Shown: piece by piece, positions 56,098 through 64,000 of the stretch
Layout: each line of letters starts with the position of its first letter
Numbering within the stretch: position 1 is the stretch's first letter
NCBI GenBank assembly: GCA_009599575.1
Contig: VWND01000001.1
Span: forward strand, 682,001-746,000
Length of the DNA: 64,000 nt
Reading direction: 5' to 3'
From: Blumeriella jaapii
Taxonomy: Eukaryota; Ascomycota; Leotiomycetes; Helotiales; Drepanopezizaceae
Position numbers and translations under genes: made by a program
The notes under the pieces: generated by a model
What the model saw: the letters and a program-made list of their open reading frames with translations, nothing else
What the model was told of the DNA's origin: nothing
Database searches by the model: none

Positions 56098-58295
56098 ATT
56101 TGCGGGATGCTGGGTATCAGATTTTGTATGTGTAAAAGTCTGGGTTGATATAGTGTCTCTGCCCGGTTTATGTGAAACGTAATTGTTGAATTTTGTTCAA
56201 CATCCTGTCAAAATATCTGTCGCCCTGTTGCGTTAAAACCGGCTTGCTAGAACCTAGTAAGCGCCATCCGAGGCATTGAGGACTTCATTTTTCAGCTGCG
56301 ATGCTAAAAAACCATGACAATCAACAGAAAAAAAGTGTGAAAAGAGAGTCCGGAGAGAAGTCCAAACAGTCCCCCGCTCTCAAAACCGATAGAAAGATGG
56401 GGAGGAACGAGTAGAAAGCTTGTAAAGTGGTGGCCCAAACACGAGGACTCTAATATTCAAGATTGGACTCGACTATCAGATCTCAAACGATTGTACTCCA
56501 TTCGGAAACAACGACTTAATGCTAGACGACATGTCCGTATCCCGAATCACCCAGGGAATCTAGATTGCTCCGTCAGACAACGCCGCGGTATCAGCGATCA
56601 AGGACATAGACAGGAAAGGAGGCCCAAGAAGTAGCACCACGGCTGCGTTCCAAAGTCAAGATCAGGCGCCCAGCCAAGTCACAGCTCTTGCGCCTCCTAG
56701 CCAAGTTCCCTTTGCCCTCATCTGATCCAAGCTGAGCGAGCGTTTTCCGCGGTTTCTGTAGCATCCACCAACAGGCACATCTCTGATATCCTAGACGCGA
56801 GATAGGATGTCTTGGGACCAAACTGGACGTGACTCCTACCCCCAGGTGCACGGCAAGAGAAATTTATTACTCGGCCCCTATCGGGCGAATTGCGTCGGTT
56901 CGTTCCATTGCCCCCGTTCCCGGTCGTCGGCTGCGACTCCGAACTCCGGAAGTGGTGGAAATATATCCACTTAGGTCGGACACGTAGAGCTCCGCGTAAC
57001 CTGGTACGCATACGCGCGCTTGGAGATGTTTTGCGTTTCCCTTGGGGGGGTTTTTGTTGGCATTTTCTGAGTGTCGCCAGGGGGGGGGGGGAGGGGGTGT
57101 TTTTTTTTTGCGAGACGAGCTCGCTTAAGTTTTGTATACAACGACAAGCAGCAGATTCGGTAAGGAAACCTCCTCTCGAGTACTGCACGATCGTGCTTAT
57201 TCCCGATATCGCTCAAGATTAAAAGACGCAAGACCAGACATACACCCAAAGAGCAGGTTTTGAAAATTTTCTAGCTGTGGGAACACCCATAAGGGTCAGG
57301 TGATAGTCAGATCACGTGGCAGCGCACTAGCGTGCGTGAACCACCACCCCAATAGATTTCAACCCATGGTTTAAGACTAGTCTTTTCGCTGTATCACCAG
57401 CCTGTGATACAAAAAGGCCTTCTCGGCTTGACTCTTCGGTCTGTACGACCCAACGAAATACCCAGCTTCAGCAGCTTTAATATTCCGAATTTTTCGAAGG
57501 TTGCTTTACGAACACAATGGAGAACCATCCCGCCTGTAGGAGAAGGGCTCAAAATACCAACACTAACAGTAGAAAGAAGTCAGAGCTTTTTTCTCTATAG
57601 CACAATCGAAGACGGAAACGAATTGGAAAGCTCACTGGATGTGGAGGGGTCCTAGAAGATAGGGCGTCAAGTGGTGGGTTGGTCATTTTCTAAATCTGGC
57701 TGAATTGTTGCTTCCACTGCTCGAAGGCCCGGAACCCAGAACCTCGGCAAGCCCCATGATGGGAACCCTGGGGCTGCTGCATCGTGGATCTTGCTATTGA
57801 TACTCTCGAGCTCTTGGAACTTCTTGTCGAAGAACACGGACTCACCCCATTTGCGTTTCGTATTGTCCCCCTGGGTCACACGGCATCCATTGCCTCAAGG
57901 CTGATATTCCGCAGATATGGCGAAAACACCGATCGTCTGCAGCGTGTATCGTTCCTTCTCGTTGTTTCTTTGAATACATCAACATCGGGTACGAGGTCTT
58001 GTCTAAATGGAATAAACTGATGACTGCTGTTAGCGGATTTCATTGTCCTCGGTTCCATCTGAACGGTGCGTTGAGAATGCATTTTTCTCGAGACTTGAAG
58101 GACGAGGCACATCAGAACTATACCGCTTTCAATTTTGTCTCTGGCCATCTTGATATTAAGAATATCACCACCAGCTTTCTTCCAAGAGATGGTGGCCTTC
58201 ATTAATGGACGAATGTATATCATCATAAGAAATTCCGCTACAATGGACGCCGAAATGGCCTAGCAAATGGCTGAGACTGCAGAGTACCCTAGCTA
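56098..58295. other. Intergenic region
   Basis: Contains G- and T-homopolymers near 57079-57110. Minus-strand open frames at 57667-58226 have some coding look but no domain and no consistent splicing; I left them unannotated. Confidence 0.45.
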
Positions 58296-58880
58296 CAGTG
58301 GGTGGACACATGAATGTGCGCGTCAGTAAATAATCGTTACCCCAACAAAATTCTTCTACCTTTACAACTTCATAACTCCACCATTAATTAATCGATTTTA
58401 AATACAAATAGCTTAAATGAAAGCTGAAAATCGAAAGAATATTCGATTTCAATTAGTATTTAGTATACCATCCATTTGCAGCTTTAACAGCGTTTACTCT
58501 CTTCTGCATCCCCTCCGCCAGTTTATTCAATAACTGGTCTTCCAAAAGCTCCCACGCCCTTTGTGCAGTACTAATCAATAAACGCTGAGTTATATCGTTA
58601 TCTTTCATAACGATTAATTCAGGTTTTAACTCAATAATCTTAGCTTTCAACATTTTCCATAAATTTTCAATCGGATTAAGATCCGGCGAATAAGGAGGCC
58701 AATCTACCAATTCGATATTCATATCACGAAACCATTCTTGAATAGAACGCGCTTTATGAATCGGAGCGTTATCTTGCATAAAAATACTGTCGTCGTGAAG
58801 AATCGTAGGAAGGTATTCTTCGAGAACTTCGAGATATTTGGCGGCTGTAACGCCTGTACGATAGAAATCAGAAAAGTCTA
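58296..58880 (-). mobile_element. 5'-truncated Tc1/mariner transposon remnant (DD34E)
   Basis: The minus-strand frame (upstream of 58875 to TAA near 58453) encodes only the C-terminal half of a Tc1/mariner transposase. FMQDNAPIHKA carries the second catalytic Asp; VDWPPYSPDLNPIENLWKML carries the final Glu, with 34 residues between them (DD34E). Upstream, RTGVTAAKYLEVLEEYLPTI is typical of the family, but no first Asp or DNA-binding region is present. The terminal inverted repeat would begin CAGTGGGTGGACACATGAAT at 58296, next to a TA at 58294-58295. The element is cut off about 45 bp from the stop of the neighbouring gene, and is non-autonomous. Confidence 0.85.
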
Positions 58881-58923
58881 GCAGCGGATGCTTAACTCAG
58901 ATAGCCTGTTCTCTTTCGTCATG

Positions 58924-59789
58924 TCATACGCCGGCTTTTTCATTCCTGACAGTATTGGAGACAGAGCATCCATCACACTTGCACCCGGGAGCCGCGTCCG
59001 CATAACCTCTCCTCGTCATCTGCGCTCCGTTTCCGTCTTGATCCAAAGTTTGAGCTAAGTCAACCAGCAAATGCTGCAACCTCCTCAGTCTGTTAGCAGA
59101 AGCACGATTACTCCTCTGCCGAGGATCGCCCAAGGCCTCGATGCCTCGCTCTATTGGTAAGAACCAGTGTCGGAAATCTGGGCTCGACTTGTATTCATTC
59201 GCGAACGTTGAATACCCGATGCAGTAGAGCTGACCTGTCGACTCGTCTCTTTTCGTCATAATCTCCCCGATCGCCACTGGGCACACACAGGTCAGCATTT
59301 TCAATCGATATATCCAAGCTGCAACAGTCACGAGACGGGCGTACTTTGCTGCCCTCGCCACAACATGAACGGCTCCTCGTCCGGGGTCTGGTCGGTACTC
59401 AGCACCTGAGAAATCGCATCCATCGTCCTCGCCATCTTCCGGTTCCCCTTCTGCGTGGAGAATCGGCAGAACTGTGCCTCCCTCCTCAGGATATAGGTCC
59501 ACGACAAGAACTGGCCCACCAGAAAGGCCGTGTACACGTGGATCAGATCCCTCTTCCCCTCGTCGCCGCGCATGTCGAGCAAGTCGTTCTGCGTGATGTT
59601 CCACAGCCGAGACTGGAGATCCAGAGACGCGAGGAGCAGGGGATCGTGATACTTCGCCACCAGCCTTCTGGCGTCCGCTTTGCGCCTCGTCTCGTCGAGG
59701 TAGTACGATACCCATCCCGTGAAACCGGCCGCAAGGACGGAGCCGGCGAGGGATACGATCGCGATGATGATGGAGACCGTGTCGACCAT
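58924..59789 (-). CDS. Membrane-anchored fungal protein of unknown function, 265 aa
   Basis: Exons 59345-59789 and 58924-59276 join across a 68-nt intron (GTACGC donor, GCTGAC branch, CCCAG acceptor) so that A|TG forms Met before AIGEIMTKRDES. It starts MVDTVSIIIAIVSLAGSVLA with a membrane helix running to about residue 28, then DPLLLASLDLQSRLWNI and LVGQFLSWTYILRREAQF. The C terminus contains a Cys cluster (CKCDGCS). This shape, a helix followed by a 'LDLQSRLWNI' block, is common among uncharacterised fungal proteins. I give no function. The start is preferred over the upstream ATG at 59909. Confidence 0.72.
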
Positions 59790-60521
59790 GGTTTCGCTTC
59801 TCTCTCTATGTAGCTGACATGCTTTCGTCCATGCTCGGCGAGAAACAAAAATGGCGGGCGATTCTGAGCTCGAAAAGCAGGGCAGGCTGTGCTTGATATA
59901 GTTGCGCATTCATGGCCTGGTCCAATCGATTTCGCAGCTTACCTGCCACTGCGAGGGGACTTCATTTGCTGCGGCAGTTTCTGAAGCCAATCGAGCGTCG
60001 TCGGACCCTTGCGAACAAAGTTGAGCTGCATTAGACTCGCGGCCAGCGCCGTTCAGTACGACGAGAAGAAGCCATTCTAGCAATCAGCCATGCCGCCATT
60101 TTCATCTTTTACGCCTCTTAGGAAGCGCCGGCAGCGTATCCAAAATTTCTTGAGGTTCAAAGTGCCGCTTTTCACTCTTGTTTATCTGGGATACAATTGT
60201 GCTGTCCTAAGCGAGACGCAAAGTTCAGGCGGGCTGTTGGGTACTGAAGCCACCTGCCCCAAACCACTACCCAGCGTCTTGACTCTTCACTACGGTACCA
60301 AAAGAATACCCTACTCCTCGTGCAAGATATCAGACTGGAGCTAGGATGTCATCTTTCTGAATCAAACTACTGCTATTGGAGTTTTGAAAGTCTTTGAAAG
60401 GCTTTGCTTGCTTGCTGACTGCCCTCAAGGCAACAGTCTCCCCACACCTGGGCCCCTTCCTTTGCTCGGCGACAACGGAAGCCTCCTGGCGGCGAGTCGA
60501 ATCCGGCGGGCTGCCAAACAT
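59790..60521. other. Intergenic region
   Basis: Promoter of the membrane-anchored gene and 3' flank of the repeat protein. No gene is seen. Confidence 0.5.
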
Positions 60522-61601
60522 CTACCGTTCCTTTAACCACTTTCGATGATCCTCGAAGCTCTCTTCTATAGACTTGAGAAAGCCATCTACCCTCCGGTTC
60601 GCAGCGTCAGGTCCAGCCTGCTCCGCCTCGATTCGTGCCCGCTCCCTTTCAAGTTTCACCTGCTCCTTTTCCACTTCCTCCCGCTCTAGTTTCAGCTTCG
60701 CCATCTCCCGTAAAATATCCGCATCTTCTTCCAGTTTAGCCACAAGCTTGCCCGCGATCTGCCACTCATCAATCAACCCGCCCTTTGCCACGAAGGAATG
60801 AGAAATGCTCACTTGACGCAGAAGTTCGTTCTTCTTTTTCTGGAATACCTCCTTCGTCATTTCTCCGGGCTTCTCCTCTACGGCTTCTGTCGACGTCGCT
60901 GGCTCCACAGCCGGTCCTTGCTCTTCCTGCTGCGTTGTCGCCTGCGTCGATGTTGCGCGCGTCTTCGAAGAGCCAGCAACCGGGGTTCGTGTTCGCTTCT
61001 TGGTCTTGGTACGAGGAGAGCTGGGCTTCCCAATGTGCGAGTCTTTTGAATCCATGCTGACGGTAGCTTCTGTGGATATCGCTCGCTTCGCAGCCGGTTT
61101 TTGCTCTTCCTGCTGCGTTGTCGCCTGCGTCGATGTTGCGCGCGTCTTCGAAGAGCCAGCAACCGGGGTTCGTGTTCGCTTCTTGGTCTTGGTACGAGGA
61201 GAGCTGGGCTCCCCAATATGCGAGTCTTTTGAATTCATGCTGACGGTAGCTTCTGGGGACATCGCTGGCTCCACAGCCGGTCCTTGCTTTTTCTGCTGCG
61301 TTGTCGCCTGCGTCGATGTTGCGCGCGTCTTCGAAGAGCCAGCAACCGGGGTTTGTATTCGCTTTCTGGTTTTGGGACGAGGAGAGCTGGGCTCCCCAAT
61401 GTGCGAGTCTTTTAAATTCATGCTGACGGTAGCTTCTGTGGACATCGCTCGCTTCGCAGCCGGTCTCCGCCCTTCCTGCTGCGTTGTCGTCGGCGTCGAT
61501 GGCGCGCCCGGGTGCGGCGAGACAGCACCCTTGGCCGTTTTTCGTTTTGCGTTAACACGAGGAGAGGCAGGCTCTTCAATAGATAAGTCTTTTGATTTCA
61601 T
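60522..61601 (-). CDS. Basic repeat protein with C-terminal coiled coil, 359 aa
   Basis: Single-exon frame from ATG 61601. After a partial, divergent copy there are three tandem 61-residue units (residues 53-235), each with STEATVSMNSKDSHIG-like text and basic TKKRTRTPVAGSSKT. Units alternate in their last residues (GPAVEPA or KPAAKRA). The C-terminal 120 residues form a charged coiled coil (MAKLKLEREEVEKEQVKLER) with ISHSFVAKGGLIDEWQ before it. The repeats contain AT-hook-like and nuclear-localisation-like clusters, suggesting a nuclear protein. I do not recognise the family. Confidence 0.68.
   Translation of the reverse strand: MKSKDLSIEEPASPRVNAKRKTAKGAVSPHPGAPSTPTTTQQEGRRPAAKRAMSTEATVSMNLKDSHIGEPSSPRPKTRKRIQTPVAGSSKTRATSTQATTQQKKQGPAVEPAMSPEATVSMNSKDSHIGEPSSPRTKTKKRTRTPVAGSSKTRATSTQATTQQEEQKPAAKRAISTEATVSMDSKDSHIGKPSSPRTKTKKRTRTPVAGSSKTRATSTQATTQQEEQGPAVEPATSTEAVEEKPGEMTKEVFQKKKNELLRQVSISHSFVAKGGLIDEWQIAGKLVAKLEEDADILREMAKLKLEREEVEKEQVKLERERARIEAEQAGPDAANRRVDGFLKSIEESFEDHRKWLKER
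60897..61445 (-). repeat. 183-bp coding minisatellite, three copies
   Basis: Three 183-bp units in tandem with only a few substitutions between copies, encoding 61 residues each. They are in-frame and likely homogenised by unequal crossing-over or gene conversion. Confidence 0.9.
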
Positions 61602-62105
61602 GTTGATGAAGATGGAGAAGGTAATCTAAAAAAAGTTGAGTCGGAAGCTGGAAAAGAGAGAGCCTCGAGTCGCTGATGTTGTCACACTGGTGATGGAAAT
61701 TGCTACTGTGATCTTTGAGGTTGGTGGAGGAGGTAGCGCCTGGTAGTGGCTTCCTAAGAAGTGGTGCTGGGGGTGGCTTTCTAAAAGACTTGATGTTTTT
61801 GTTGTTGTGGGAAGACCGGGCAGTTGTAGAGACAAAGCTGCATTTTAAAAAGTTTCAACAGACATATCCAGAAATCCTCACCTACAGTCCCTGGACTTCA
61901 CTCATGTGCTAATGGTGGGCCACGAACAAAGTTGAACAAAGTTGACATAGAGAAATATCTTCAACCCGGAGTTCGCTGTGCCAGGCGTGCTTTTTCCAGC
62001 TCAACGAGGATTTCAGGCTCTGACCAGCTGCGAATGAAACATTAAACCTCGGGGGTACTTGATCAGCGCACGCACTATAAGGGTTCCAAGCATAGCGAGA
62101 CGTTT
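61602..62105. other. Intergenic region
   Basis: Promoter of the repeat protein and 3' flank of the oxidoreductase. A TTGAACAAAG pair of direct repeats lies at 61922-61945. No gene is seen. Confidence 0.5.
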
Positions 62106-63794
62106 TTATGTGTCCTGTTGTAAAAGCATCGCCTCTACGTTCTTGGCCCACCAATCTGCAAAATCAAGCACTTGCTTTCCACGTCTAGCTTGTTCCGCTG
62201 CAAACACCATCGCATGACTCCTAATCACCTCTTCCAAGCTACATCCAACATGCAGCCGCTGCGCCTCCTCGACGCTGACGCCGTGATTCTTGACCGCATC
62301 AACGGCAAGGATGAACTGTCTCGCCAGTCCGTCATCGCCGCCTCCGTGGCCACCACCAGCAAGATGAGGCTTGTAGACCTTAGTGGCCCCAGTGTTGAAG
62401 TCCTGCACAGTGATAGTCTTGCTATCAGCGTAGATTTCACCATCGTTGCCATAGAAGTGGCTATATCGATCACACTGCTTCTTGGTATGCGCCACCATGT
62501 GAAAGACGGCCGTCTTGGCACCCCGGCCCGCCAGAGCTTTCTCACTATCTCCATCGCTGGTTGGGATGGGATCGTCCTCCCATTGCATCGTTACCACTTG
62601 GTCATCGTTGACGTCGTTGTCTGCTTCGAATACACAGCGACCGAACCAGTTCTTGGCCGAGACTTCGGACTCTGGCGTGTCACGGGTGTAGTCCTCGGCA
62701 AGCTTCGCTGTCAAAGCGGCTTCACCACCAGCGACATCCCCGGAGGAGATGCATTCTTCGATGTCTGGAAGGACAATGTTGACGGGCCATAATGTGTTTC
62801 CGGACCCGAGCCCCATCAGTTCCTTGCCGAGATAGATTTTCTTCGCCGAGTACTTGCACGACTGCTCAGCCGGGCAGGATAGGCAATTTGTAGAGTCTCC
62901 AGCAGCCTTGGGCTTTCGGCCCTTCTTGAAGTATTGGAGGCCTCCTAGAGACGTAACAGTTGAAGGAAGATGTGCGGGGCCGCTCGAAGTAGGCGGTGGG
63001 GAGCAGAGGAGCCAGAGCAAAAGATCAAGATCGTGGCAAGATTTCGTGAGCAGAGATGGCGCGGTCTTGGACTCTTTGCGCCAGTTGCCTCTGAGGTGCG
63101 TCAGCATGGGACAATACTCATGGCGGAAAACGAGACCTGACATAGCTGTGGGTAAAATGCCACCACCCCACAGGCTCGGTATGATTTACCGACATGATCT
63201 CTCCAATGGCTTTCTCCTCTAACAACAGCTTTCTCAGAAGCATGTTATGGGGGCTGTATCTCAGAACATGTCCAATGGAGAAGATCTTCGAAGGCGTGGT
63301 ATCTGGTAAGTTCGGTAGGAGGGACTTGTAGATAGAACACAGTCGGCCAGGCAGGTTGCCAACGGCTTCTCGCACATAATGTGAAGGCCGAGGGGAGCAA
63401 GTCCAACAATGGCTTCTTTGTGCATCTCATCGAGTATGCAGATAAAGAGCCCATCGATTGCCTCTGGCACACTCTCGCCCCTCGCAGCCTTTGCGCGTCT
63501 CTGGTGCTCCCACGTCAAGAAGTGTTTCCAGTCCTCAAACTCCTGGCCTCCGGCTGGTCCAGCTGTGCCCCAGATATATGCATCCCCCAACAGCTTCCTC
63601 TTATGTGCGATTGGCTCTGCAATCGCCACGACGATTCCATTTGTCGATTCAGCTGTAGCTCTGGCATAAGCCGTTCCACGAGAGCCAGCTCCTATGATGA
63701 GAAATCGAGGAGGCTTGAGGGACATCGGAGGGCGAGGAGGAGCTGGGAGACGGTCGGAGGTACCCTCACTTGGGGAGTCTGCGCGAGGAGGCAT
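62106..63794 (-). CDS. Gfo/Idh/MocA-family NAD(P)-dependent oxidoreductase, one frame break
   Basis: Exons 63137-63794 and 62106-63090 give 547 aa if one missing base is allowed for. The N-terminal Rossmann fold shows RFLIIGAGSRGTAYARA (GxGxxG-like). GLHIMCEKPLAT contains the EKP motif whose Lys is catalytic in the family. The second domain has [37 protein letters not shown] and SLLTKSCHDLDLLLWL, with FYGNDGEIYADSKTI later. Substrates in this family are usually sugars or inositols; this one is unknown. The first frame runs out after LADCV, while the continuation SIYKSLLPNLPD is one base out (near 63336-63341). The last intron (63091-63136) has a GCTGAC branch and an unusual GTCTCG donor. Confidence 0.85.
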
Positions 63795-64000
63795 GGCGAT
63801 ATTCAGAGGGTTGAGTCCGGGGTACGGAAACAAGGTGTAGAGCTGACACTGCCCTCAGTCTTGCAGGCCGTTGATTCTCAGGAGATATGCGGCCACGGGG
63901 GCCGTCGTACACCACAACCATGGATATCAAATGCGCGTTGCTTTCTGGGCGTTGCTCTGGCACGACTAGATGATCGACGGTGACCCCATATTCTCCGGGA
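63795..64000. other. Upstream flank of the oxidoreductase gene
   Basis: Only 206 bp remain to the window edge. They hold the presumed promoter or 5' UTR of the minus-strand gene; no feature is seen. Confidence 0.5.

Noticed and set aside
57667..58226. Two minus-strand ORFs (70 and 116 aa) with some coding look
   Set aside because: No splice pair joins them convincingly and no domain is visible; may be a relic but unsupported.

Overview
The window is nuclear DNA of a filamentous ascomycete (Pezizomycotina). Protein-coding genes carry short introns of about 45-110 nt with CTAAC/CTGAC-like branch points, and sit on both strands as single genes rather than operons. Families typical of these fungi are present: NST1, a fungal Rho2, a SidJ-type DUF1749 hydrolase, a 2EXR protein and a GH43 exo-galactanase. 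A class such as Leotiomycetes is possible, but I cannot prove it from this window.

Layout. 0-7 kb: 3' end of MAK21, a small conserved unknown gene, a hot-dog thioesterase, APS kinase (MET14) and V-ATPase subunit C (VMA5). 9-13 kb: an unrecognised 678-aa protein and a small protein with a duplicated motif and an SKL terminus. 14-17 kb: a divergent ribosome-biogenesis pair, RRP3 and SSF1, sharing a 182-bp promoter. 18-26 kb: a secreted GH43 enzyme, a membrane protein with a perfect 78-bp tandem repeat, a basic/acidic disordered protein, a SidJ-like hydrolase, and mitoribosomal protein mL40. 27-33 kb: RHO2 (with a 6-nt micro-exon) divergent from NST1. 33.4-38.4 kb: a gene-poor, A+T-richer stretch. 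38-46 kb: secreted proteins, a Pch1-like cyclin, a diverged tandem repeat and an unknown gene. 47-53 kb: retromer subunit VPS35 followed by a VPS70-like M28 peptidase. 55-64 kb: a 2EXR protein with an overlapping upstream ORF, a truncated Tc1/mariner element, a membrane-anchored unknown, a 61-aa-repeat coiled-coil protein and a Gfo/Idh/MocA oxidoreductase.

Most genes are housekeeping and no gene cluster or defence-like system is evident. Several share a cell process (ribosome biogenesis: MAK21, RRP3, SSF1; endosome/vacuole: VMA5, VPS35, VPS70-like) but are not obviously co-regulated, apart from RRP3/SSF1.

The most striking global feature is six single-base reading-frame breaks in five otherwise intact genes, all between 28 and 64 kb. 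In each case shifting one base restores a full-length family protein. The simplest reading is uncorrected sequencing or assembly indels, not biology, so gene models here need checking against reads. The best biological leads are the RHO2 micro-exon, a Glu-to-Gln change at a probable catalytic position of the GH43 enzyme, the two coding minisatellites, and the ATGA-overlapping upstream ORF of the 2EXR gene.
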